Positions 1 to 4,956 of a DNA stretch of 8,159 bases are shown here, in pieces. The position numbers were made by a program, and so were the translations under genes. The stretch comes from Solirubrobacterales bacterium (GTDB taxonomy: Bacteria; Actinomycetota; Thermoleophilia; Solirubrobacterales; Solirubrobacteraceae): the NCBI GenBank assembly GCA_003151895.1, contig PLYX01000076.1:180-8338 (forward strand), in the 5' to 3' direction. How positions within the stretch are numbered: the stretch's first letter is position 1; each line of letters begins with the position of its first letter. Below the pieces are notes generated by a model. That model saw only the letters and a program-made list of their open reading frames with translations, made no database searches and was not told where the DNA came from.

Positions 1-402
1 TACGGCCTGATCCCCGAGTTCATCGGCCGCCTTCCCGTCATGTCGGCCGTTCACCAGCTCACCTGCGAGGACCTCGTCTCGATCCTCACCGAGCCGCGCA
101 ACGCGCTCGTCAAGCAGTTCCAGCGCTTCTTCTCCTTCGACGGCATCGAGCTCGTGTTCGCCGAGGACTCGCTCCTGGCGGTCGCCGAGAAGGGCCTCCA
201 GCGCGAAACGGGAGCGCGCGGACTGCGCTCCATCATCGAGGAGATCCTGCTCGATGTTCAGTTCGAGCTGCCCTCCCGCCGCGACGTGAAGAAGTGCGTC
301 GTCACCCGCGACACGGTCGAGAAAGGCACCACGCCAACGCTCGTCACCGAAGCCGCGCCAGAGGAGCCGCAGGAGCGTGCGCTGCGCGAGGAGTCGGCGT
401 AG
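1..402 (+). CDS. clpX: ATP-dependent Clp protease ATP-binding subunit ClpX, C-terminal part (5' end outside window)
   Basis: ClpX is the hexameric AAA+ unfoldase that feeds substrates to the ClpP peptidase in the cytoplasm. The open frame runs from base 1, so only the last 133 residues are visible; the zinc-binding domain, Walker A/B and sensor 1 lie upstream of the window. What is visible begins with YGLIPEFIGRLPV, the segment carrying the arginine finger of the family, continues with LTEPRNALVKQFQ and ends the AAA+ small domain with TGARGLRSIIEEILLD, the sensor-2 motif with its arginine, followed by FELPSRRDVKK. The charged, low-complexity tail (EEPQERALREESA) is ordinary for ClpX. The internal ATG at 40 lies within the conserved domain and is not a start. 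The gene converges on the minus-strand nucleotidyltransferase with a 25-nt gap. Identification is very secure from motif order. Confidence 0.96.
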   Translation, partial: YGLIPEFIGRLPVMSAVHQLTCEDLVSILTEPRNALVKQFQRFFSFDGIELVFAEDSLLAVAEKGLQRETGARGLRSIIEEILLDVQFELPSRRDVKKCVVTRDTVEKGTTPTLVTEAAPEEPQERALREESA

Positions 403-439
403 GGCCAACCGGAAGTCGGGCTAACGGTTAGGTCTGGCC
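403..439. terminator. Possible bidirectional terminator between convergent clpX and nucleotidyltransferase genes
   Basis: The short convergent gap can fold: GGCC (403-406) plus AACCG (407-411) pair with CGGTT (425-429) and GGCC (436-439), leaving a 6-nt bulge on the right arm. A second, exclusive option is the compact palindrome CTAAC-G-GTTAG at 421-431, which spans the stop codon of the minus-strand gene. There is no T-run on either side, so this is only a candidate for intrinsic termination; actinobacterial terminators often lack a strong U-tract. The location at a convergent junction is the main support. Confidence 0.25.
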
Positions 440-952
440 GGAGGATCGCTGTCGTCGGCGGGCGATCTCGAGCGATTCAAGATCCACGAGGTCCTGCGCG
501 CGCGCGCTGGCACGCTTCATAGCGATCATGTCGTCAACTGACGCGATGCGTACGGTGAGGCCGTCAAGATCTACTTGGCTCGCCCGGGTCCTGAGGGCGG
601 TATAGCTTGGAGAACCGTCCGGTTTGACGAGCAGGTCGAGATTGCCGTCGGGCGTCGTGAGGGTGAGGATCTGCGTATGCCTGAGCGTGCGTCCGTCGGG
701 TATGAAGGGGACGTCCTCCTCGACCCCTCGCAGGCGCGCTTTGAGCGACATGAGCACAATCCCCAAGCGATCGAGATTCTGCGTCTCGGTGGAGTAGCAG
801 ATGTCCAGATCCTTGGTGAAGCGTGACGCTCCCTGCATGATCACGGCCACCCCGCCGACGACGACGAAATCCACCTGACCATCGGTGAGGCGGCGCAACA
901 GCGCACTCAGTCTCAGGTTGGGCTGATCAAGCCATGAGTCAGATGCGTTCAC
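428..952 (-). CDS. Small nucleotidyltransferase, AbiEii/MenT-like superfamily; probable toxin of an XRE-linked toxin-antitoxin pair
   Basis: A 174-residue protein with the signature of the nucleotidyltransferase fold: VDFVVVGGVAVIMQG (Gly-Gly at residues 33-34) followed by RFTKDLDI with the metal-binding Asp48-x-Asp50, then a third acidic residue in GNLDLLVKP (Asp106). A late segment MKRASARAQDLVDLESL resembles the Lys...Asp-Leu-x-Asp helix seen in AbiEii/DUF6036-type proteins. Members of this superfamily transfer nucleotides to RNA or protein; several act as toxins (AbiEii, the tRNA-modifying MenT proteins). The catalytic residues look intact. The GTG at 952 is chosen because AGGAG lies at 962-958 with a 5-nt spacer and because it overlaps the upstream XRE gene by only 14 nt; an ATG at 1015 would add 21 residues unlike the family and a 77-nt overlap. 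The substrate and toxicity are inferences; it could instead be a non-toxic regulatory nucleotidyltransferase. Confidence 0.85.
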   Translation of the reverse strand: MNASDSWLDQPNLRLSALLRRLTDGQVDFVVVGGVAVIMQGASRFTKDLDICYSTETQNLDRLGIVLMSLKARLRGVEEDVPFIPDGRTLRHTQILTLTTPDGNLDLLVKPDGSPSYTALRTRASQVDLDGLTVRIASVDDMIAMKRASARAQDLVDLESLEIARRRQRSSGQT

Positions 953-1277
953 CGCGGCTCCTAGCACCGGCAAGCGCCAACATGCGTCCCTGGGCATACA
1001 TTGTTTCGATGCCACGGAGACGCTCGGCCGGCGTCAGTTCCAGCTGCTGGCGAATCAGGCTCTCATCCACGCCCGGGCGATGCGCAGGAGCGCTCAGCGT
1101 GAGACGGTGCCCGGTCCCCCAGAGCACGTTGTCAAGCGTGTCAACCGTGGGGTTGCTACCCGTGCGCTCGATCTTGGCAATGGCGGCCTGGCTCACCCCG
1201 AGTCGTCGCGCCAAATCAGCTTGGCTGAGGTGGGCGTCATTGCGAGCTTTGCGGATCAACACAGCGGCGTCGGACAT
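939..1277 (-). CDS. XRE-family helix-turn-helix protein, probable antitoxin/autorepressor of the nucleotidyltransferase pair
   Basis: This 112-residue protein has a single XRE/Cro-C1 helix-turn-helix at about residues 5-60; the helix 2-turn-helix 3 stretch is LSQADLARRLGVSQAAIAKI, and the following ERTGSNPTVDTL matches the usual helix 4 region. The C-terminal part (LTPAERLRGIETMYAQGRM, about residues 81-99) is a charged helix of the kind found in XRE proteins encoded with small nucleotidyltransferases and may contact the partner. It is the first gene of the minus-strand pair; its stop overlaps the start of the nucleotidyltransferase by 14 nt. The ATG at 1277 is preceded by a perfect TATAAT 7 nt away and by an inverted repeat, so autoregulation and leaderless translation are likely. 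The DNA-binding role is secure from the fold; the antitoxin role is inferred from context. Confidence 0.88.
   Translation of the reverse strand: MSDAAVLIRKARNDAHLSQADLARRLGVSQAAIAKIERTGSNPTVDTLDNVLWGTGHRLTLSAPAHRPGVDESLIRQQLELTPAERLRGIETMYAQGRMLALAGARSRGERI
958..962 (-). promoter_or_regulatory. Ribosome binding site deciding the GTG start of the nucleotidyltransferase
   Basis: On the minus strand AGGAG (962 to 958) is followed by CCGCG and then GTG (952-950). It lies inside the last codons of the XRE gene, so translation of the second gene is probably coupled to that of the first. No comparable site precedes the upstream in-frame ATG at 1015. Confidence 0.7.
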
Positions 1278-1284
1278 GGCCTTG

Positions 1285-1313
1285 ATTATAACCTAAAAGT
1301 TATGAAGACAAGA
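1285..1313 (-). promoter_or_regulatory. Promoter of the XRE/nucleotidyltransferase operon, probably giving a leaderless mRNA
   Basis: On the minus strand a perfect -10 hexamer TATAAT lies at 1290-1285 and is followed by only CAAGGCC before the ATG at 1277. Initiation about 7 nt after the -10 would fall on or next to the A of the start codon, so the transcript should have no leader. There is no Shine-Dalgarno sequence. A weak -35 candidate TTGTCT (1311-1306, 4 of 6 matches) is 15 bp upstream. The region is strikingly AT-rich for this genome. Confidence 0.6.
1288..1303. promoter_or_regulatory. Operator-like inverted repeat overlapping the XRE promoter
   Basis: ATAAC at 1288-1292 and GTTAT at 1299-1303 form perfect 5-bp arms around a 6-nt AT-rich centre (CTAAAA). 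The right arm as read on the minus strand precedes the -10, and the left arm overlaps the first three bases of TATAAT. Such symmetric sites are typical for XRE dimers, so binding of the 939-1277 product here would repress its own operon. The binding is inferred, the symmetry is seen. Confidence 0.6.
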
Positions 1314-1336
1314 GTCTACTTCCCACCCAATGTATC

Positions 1337-1394
1337 CGGTCGGTCGGACCGCTAGTAGCATCCCCGTCCGTGTCAATCACCGAGGAGCGCTGAC
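1337..1394 (+). promoter_or_regulatory. Candidate promoter/leader region of the 1395 gene
   Basis: The divergent 117-nt gap between the XRE start and the 1395 gene holds a 5-bp inverted repeat CGGTC (1337-1341) / GACCG (1347-1351) and a weak -10-like TAGCAT at 1356-1361, no clear -35. GAGGAG at 1382-1387 is a good ribosome binding site, 7 nt before the GTG at 1395. The ribosome binding site is convincing; the promoter is only a suggestion. Confidence 0.3.
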
Positions 1395-2045
1395 GTGCAC
1401 GACGAGTTTCGCATCGAGGTCGAGGTCCCGCGCGAGCGCGTCGGGGAGCTGCTCGACGCGCTTGGCTCGCTGGAGCGGGGCTCGCTCGCGGGCGTGCCCT
1501 CGCCCAAGCACGTCGCGGTCACTCACGAGGATGGGCACGTCTTCGTGTATGCCGATTCGCCCGACGACGCTACTCGCTCACGCGCGGCCCTGGAGGCGAT
1601 ACTCGCCCAGGAGCGCATCGAGGCCCAGCTGAGCTCGCGGCGTTGGCATCCCGAGGAGGAGCGTTGGGAGGATGCCTCCCTGCCGCTGCCCTCCACGCCC
1701 GCCGAGCACGCGGCTGAGCACGAGCGGCTGGAGAAGACCGAGACCGAGGAGTCCCAGGCGGCGGGTCACCCGGAGTGGGAAGTGCGCGTCACGCTCCCCT
1801 CGCATCACGACGCCCGCGCCTTCGCCGAGCGGCTGGAGTCCGAGGGCTATCCGCTGCGCCGCCACTGGCGCCACTTGCAGCTCGGCACCCGCGACGAGGA
1901 CGAAGCCCGAGCCTTGGCCGAGCGCCTGCGCGCGGAGGCGCCGGAGGGCAGTAGCTTCGAGGTCGCGGGCGACGCCTGGGACGCCTGGGCCGAGGTCACC
2001 GCCCCTGCGCGCCCGTTCGTCATCTTCGGCGGGCTCGGGCAGTAG
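1395..2045 (+). CDS. Hypothetical two-domain protein with a duplicated alpha/beta module
   Basis: I do not recognise this 216-residue protein. It starts at GTG 1395, set by GAGGAG 7 nt upstream. There is no signal peptide or membrane segment; it is acidic and probably cytosolic. Two modules of similar layout are visible. The first, residues about 4-92, runs FRIEVEVPRERVGELLDAL ... VAVTHEDGHVFVYADSPDD ... RSRAALEAILAQE ... AQLSSRRWHPEEERW. The second, residues about 126-205, runs WEVRVTLPSHHDARAFAERL ... RRHWRHLQLGTRDEDEARAL ... LRAEAPEGSSFEVAGDAWDAW. Each reads as strand-helix-strand-strand-helix-strand, a ferredoxin-like pattern, ending in a Trp-containing strand. A Glu-rich linker (residues about 100-122) joins them. 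The pattern recalls RraB-like or other small regulatory alpha/beta domains, but no catalytic motif stands out. It is divergent from the XRE operon and separated from valS by a structured 178-nt gap. Confidence 0.8.
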   Translation: MHDEFRIEVEVPRERVGELLDALGSLERGSLAGVPSPKHVAVTHEDGHVFVYADSPDDATRSRAALEAILAQERIEAQLSSRRWHPEEERWEDASLPLPSTPAEHAAEHERLEKTETEESQAAGHPEWEVRVTLPSHHDARAFAERLESEGYPLRRHWRHLQLGTRDEDEARALAERLRAEAPEGSSFEVAGDAWDAWAEVTAPARPFVIFGGLGQ

Positions 2046-2079
2046 CGGCAAGCACCCCGACGCGTAAATCCTTATGGAA

Positions 2080-2103
2080 GGCAGCGCCACACGTGGCGCT
2101 GCC
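2080..2103. repeat. Palindrome 1 of 3 (24 nt, 10-bp stem, CACG loop)
   Basis: The left arm GGCAGCGCCA (2080-2089) pairs perfectly with TGGCGCTGCC (2094-2103) around CACG. Measured as dyad symmetry it is 22 of 24 positions, the centre AC being the only break. It abuts palindrome 2 with no spacer. Confidence 0.92.
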
Positions 2104-2127
2104 CCGGGCCGCACATGTGCGGCCCGG
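2104..2127. repeat. Palindrome 2 of 3 (24 nt, perfect dyad, CATG loop)
   Basis: CCGGGCCGCA (2104-2113) pairs with TGCGGCCCGG (2118-2127) around CATG; the whole 24 nt equals its own reverse complement. The stem sequence is unrelated to those of its neighbours while length and loop are conserved. Confidence 0.93.
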
Positions 2128-2151
2128 CCAGTCGGTGCATGCACCGACTGG
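2128..2151. repeat. Palindrome 3 of 3 (24 nt, perfect dyad, CATG loop)
   Basis: CCAGTCGGTG (2128-2137) pairs with CACCGACTGG (2142-2151) around CATG; perfect self-complementarity over 24 nt. The short word TGGAA occurs both just before palindrome 1 (2075-2079) and across the end of palindrome 3 (2149-2153). Confidence 0.93.
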
Positions 2152-2208
2152 AACGACACATCAGCGCCACACCCGCAGCATCCCCTGCGGAGGGTCGCCC
2201 TCGCGCCG

Positions 2209-2223
2209 TACACTCACGCTCCT
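2209..2223 (+). promoter_or_regulatory. valS: Candidate -10 element of a leaderless valS promoter
   Basis: TACACT at 2209-2214 fits the TAnnnT actinobacterial -10 and ends 9 nt before the GTG at 2224, so transcription could begin at or within a few bases of the start codon. No ribosome binding site lies at the normal distance (the nearest purine run, GGAGGG at 2189-2194, is 29 nt away), which is what a leaderless start predicts. No good -35 is visible. Support is positional only. Confidence 0.35.
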
Positions 2224-4956
2224 GTGAGCGAGCGCATCAAAGAGCTCGAAGATCGCACCCGCTTTGAGCCCGCGGAGGTCGAGCCGCGGATCGTCGAGCG
2301 CTGGCTGTCGAGCGGTCTGTTCCACCCCGAGCCCGACGGCGAGGCGAGCGCGAACTATTCGATCGCGATCCCGCCGCCGAACGTGACCGGCTCGTTGCAC
2401 ATGGGTCACGCGCTCAACGTCTCGGTGCAGGACACGCTGATTCGCTACCACCGGATGAAGTCCCGGATGAAGTCCCCGCCCACCCGCACGAAGTGGATCC
2501 TCGGCACCGACCACGCCGGGATCGCCACCCAGGCGCAGGTCGAGAAGGCGCTGCGCGCCGAGGGCACCACCCGCCAGGAGCTCGGGCGTGAGGCGTTCGT
2601 GGCGCGCGTGTGGGAGTGGCGCGAGCACTACGGCCACACGATCGTCGAGCAGTTCAAGCGGCTCGGCGCCTCCTGCGACTACTCTGAGGAGCGCTTCACG
2701 CTGGACGAGGACTACGCGCGCGCGGTCGCCGAGGTGTTCGTGGGCCTGTACGAGAAGGGCTGGATCTACCGCGACCGCTACATCGTCAACTGGGATCCCG
2801 GCAGTCGATCGGCCATCTCGGACCTCGAGGTCGAGGAGCGGCGCGAGACCGACACGCTCTACTCGATCGTCTACGACCTGGAGGCTGACGGGACGGTGAC
2901 GGAGGGCGGGGGCACGGTGACGGAGGGCGGGGGGGCGGTGACGGAGGGCGGGGGCACGGTGACGGAGGGCGGGGGGGCGGTGACGATCGCGACGGTCCGT
3001 CCCGAGACGATGCTCGGCGACACCGCGGTGGCCGTCCATCCCGACGACGAGCGCTACCGCGATCTGGTCGGGCGCACGGCGATCCTTCCGCTCGTCGGGC
3101 GGCGACTGCCGATCGTCGCCGACGACTACGTGAAGATGGACTTCGGCACCGGCCAGTTGAAGATCACCCCGGCACACGATCCGAACGACTTCGACATCGG
3201 CCGCCGTCACGATCTCGATCAGGTGTCGGTGATCGGAGAGGACGGCCGCATGACCGCCGAGGCCGGCGAGCGCTTCGCGGGGCTGACGGTGATGGAGGCA
3301 CGCGAGGCGGTGGTCGCCGAGCTGGAGCGGGAAGGCCGGATCGTGGCGCGTGAGGAGTATGAGCACGAGGTGCCCTACTCGCACCGCTCAGGCGAGCGCA
3401 TCGAGCCGCTCATCTCGCTGCAGTGGTTCATGAGCATGGATGAGCCGGCGGGTCCCGCCGCCGAGGCTGTGCGCGACGGGCGCGTGCGGATCGTCCCTGA
3501 GAACCACCGGCGTGTGTATCTCGACTGGATGGAGAACATCCGTCCCTGGTGCATCTCGCGCCAGCTGTGGTGGGGTCACCGTCTGCCGGTCTACTACTGC
3601 GAGACGTGCGGCCACGTCAACGTGGCGCTCGCCCCGCCGGAGGGTTGCGGGGCGTGTGGGGGTTGCGTGCGCCAGGAGGAGGACGTGCTCGACACGTGGT
3701 TCTCCTCGGCGCTGTGGCCGTTCGCCACGCTCGGCTGGCCCAAGGACACACCCGAGCTGAAAGCGTTCTACCCGACGAACGTGCTCTCCACCGCGAGGGA
3801 CATCCTGTTCCTGTGGGTGGCTCGCATGATCATGATGGGTCTCGAGTTGACCGGCGAGGCGCCGTTCTCCGACGTCTACATCCACTCGGTGATCCAGGCG
3901 CCCGACGGACGGCGCATGTCCAAGTCGCTCGGCACGGGCATCGATCCGGTCGACGAGATCGAGCGTCACGGAGCCGACGCGGTGCGCTTTGGCCTGCTCG
4001 CGATGTCATCCACGCAGGACGTGCGCTACTCGGCGGAGAAGATCCAGCAGGGACAGGCGCTCGCGAACAAGCTCTTCAACGCGGCCCGCTTCGCGCTCAC
4101 GCGTATCCACGCGAGCCTCGGCTCGCAGGCTGCGCAGGCGGTGGCGCCCGCGGCGCTGCCCCGAACGGTCGAGGACCGCTGGATCCTCTCGAGACTCGCG
4201 CAGGTCGAGGCCGACACTGCCGCCAGGATCGAGGATTACGACTTCTCTCACGCGGCGCTCGGCCTCTACGACTTCGTGTACGGAGAGCTGTGCGACTGGT
4301 ATCTGGAGCTCGTCAAGCACCGGTTGCCAGACTTTGCCGACGAGGACCCCGATGACGATAGGGCGGCGCTCGCCGCGACGCTGTTGTATGTGCTTCGTGA
4401 GACGGTCGCCATGGCACACCCGCTGATCCCGTTCGTCACCGAGGAGCTTTGGACATACCTCGACGGAACTGGCGAGCTGCTCGCCGGCTGTCGCTATCCA
4501 CGCCCGCAAGAGCACCTGATCGACCTGGAGGCGGAGGTGGTGCTCGAGCGGACGATCGAGGCGGTCACGCTCGTGCGAGGCTGGCGGGACTCGGTTGGCG
4601 CCCGCGCCGGCCTCATCGTGCCCGTCCGTCTGCGCGCCGAGGGCTATGAGGCGACCGCGCCTCTGCTGGCGCGCTTGGCGCGCCTGAATCTGTCTGATGA
4701 CGCGTCGGCCGATGGTGCCGGCGTTGCCTCGATTCCGGTGCCGGGAGGGACGGTGGAGGTGCTCTCAGGCGTTGGGCTCGACCTCGGCGCCGCCGAGCGC
4801 AGGCGGGCCGCTGTCAGGGAGAAGCTGCTCGCCGAGATCGAGCGGGTGCAGGGCAAGCTCGCCAAGACCGGCTTCGTCGAGAAGGCGCCTAAGGCCGTCG
4901 TCGAGGCCGAGCGCGAGCGTCTCGAGCACCTGCGCGCGAAGCTTGCGGCGCTATGA
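2224..4956 (+). CDS. valS: Valyl-tRNA synthetase
   Basis: Class I synthetase that charges tRNA-Val in the cytoplasm and hydrolyses mischarged Thr-tRNA. With GTG 2224 as start it is 910 residues, normal for the family, and begins MSERIKELEDRTRFEPAEVE like other ValRS N-termini. Visible in order: PPPNVTGSLHMGHALN with the HIGH-class motif HMGH (59-62); the CP1 editing domain with TVRPETMLGD (257-266) and AHDPNDFD (317-324); a zinc-knuckle with Cys459, 462, 475, 478; DTWFSSALWP (490-499); the KMSKS loop as RMSKS (564-568), keeping the second lysine; the anticodon-binding helices; and a C-terminal coiled coil (about 845-910, VREKLLAEIERVQGKLAKTG) as in bacterial ValRS. Oddity: residues 224-254 are a heptapeptide repeat, (T/A)VTEGGG, inserted early in the editing domain. 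The stop overlaps the folC start as ATGA. Confidence 0.97.
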   Translation: MSERIKELEDRTRFEPAEVEPRIVERWLSSGLFHPEPDGEASANYSIAIPPPNVTGSLHMGHALNVSVQDTLIRYHRMKSRMKSPPTRTKWILGTDHAGIATQAQVEKALRAEGTTRQELGREAFVARVWEWREHYGHTIVEQFKRLGASCDYSEERFTLDEDYARAVAEVFVGLYEKGWIYRDRYIVNWDPGSRSAISDLEVEERRETDTLYSIVYDLEADGTVTEGGGTVTEGGGAVTEGGGTVTEGGGAVTIATVRPETMLGDTAVAVHPDDERYRDLVGRTAILPLVGRRLPIVADDYVKMDFGTGQLKITPAHDPNDFDIGRRHDLDQVSVIGEDGRMTAEAGERFAGLTVMEAREAVVAELEREGRIVAREEYEHEVPYSHRSGERIEPLISLQWFMSMDEPAGPAAEAVRDGRVRIVPENHRRVYLDWMENIRPWCISRQLWWGHRLPVYYCETCGHVNVALAPPEGCGACGGCVRQEEDVLDTWFSSALWPFATLGWPKDTPELKAFYPTNVLSTARDILFLWVARMIMMGLELTGEAPFSDVYIHSVIQAPDGRRMSKSLGTGIDPVDEIERHGADAVRFGLLAMSSTQDVRYSAEKIQQGQALANKLFNAARFALTRIHASLGSQAAQAVAPAALPRTVEDRWILSRLAQVEADTAARIEDYDFSHAALGLYDFVYGELCDWYLELVKHRLPDFADEDPDDDRAALAATLLYVLRETVAMAHPLIPFVTEELWTYLDGTGELLAGCRYPRPQEHLIDLEAEVVLERTIEAVTLVRGWRDSVGARAGLIVPVRLRAEGYEATAPLLARLARLNLSDDASADGAGVASIPVPGGTVEVLSGVGLDLGAAERRRAAVREKLLAEIERVQGKLAKTGFVEKAPKAVVEAERERLEHLRAKLAAL
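2893..2985 (+). repeat. In-frame 21-bp tandem repeat inside valS (4.4 copies)
   Basis: Four full copies start at 2893, 2914, 2935 and 2956, with a 9-nt partial copy at 2977-2985. Each copy is ACG or GCG, then GTGACGGAGGGCGGG, then GGC or GGG. Copies 2 and 4 are identical; the alternation of ACG/GCG and GGC/GGG gives a 42-bp higher-order period, suggesting one unit was duplicated and then the pair was duplicated. Encodes TVTEGGG/AVTEGGG heptads. Because 21 is a multiple of three, gain or loss of copies keeps the valS frame. Every copy has two G-runs separated by one C. Confidence 0.95.

Larger units (their letters stand above)
2046..2223. other. Structured intergenic region upstream of valS
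   Basis: This 178-nt gap carries no convincing gene. It contains three abutting 24-nt palindromes (2080-2151), then a smaller hairpin CCGCAG/CTGCGG with a 6-nt loop (2173-2190), a very short AGGG/CCCT hairpin (2191-2201), and a -10-like TACACT (2209-2214). An ATG at 2074 is in frame with valS but would translate straight through the palindromes and is rejected as the start. The gap may combine termination of the 1395 gene with the valS promoter. Confidence 0.6.

Noticed and set aside
575..826. Plus-strand open frame inside the nucleotidyltransferase gene
   Set aside because: It is antisense to the conserved GG...DxD region, has no ribosome binding site and no recognisable protein features.
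1337..1351. CGGTC/GACCG inverted repeat as a second XRE operator
   Set aside because: It shares no sequence with the ATAAC/GTTAT site and lies about 50 bp away, so there is no reason to assign it to the same regulator.
1578..2213. Minus-strand open frame opposite the 1395 gene
   Set aside because: Low-complexity Gly/Leu/Arg product typical of a GC-rich shadow frame; the plus-strand frame has a good ribosome binding site and coherent domain pattern.
2074..2223. N-terminal extension of valS from ATG 2074
   Set aside because: It would translate through the three palindromes and add 50 residues not found in the family; GTG 2224 gives a normal ValRS N-terminus (MSERIKELEDRTRFEP).
2046..2223. T-box riboswitch upstream of valS
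   Set aside because: I looked for the T-box antiterminator core (UGGNACC-type bulge) and a specifier stem and saw neither; the hairpins are simple perfect stems.
2893..2985. CRISPR-like or mobile repeat
   Set aside because: The copies adjoin with no spacers and remain in the valS frame, so this is a tandem minisatellite in coding DNA.
2161..3384. Long open frame of about 407 codons on the minus strand opposite valS
   Set aside because: It mirrors the valS codons in GC-rich DNA; its product is His/Arg/Ala/Leu-rich without any motif, and the plus strand carries unmistakable synthetase motifs.
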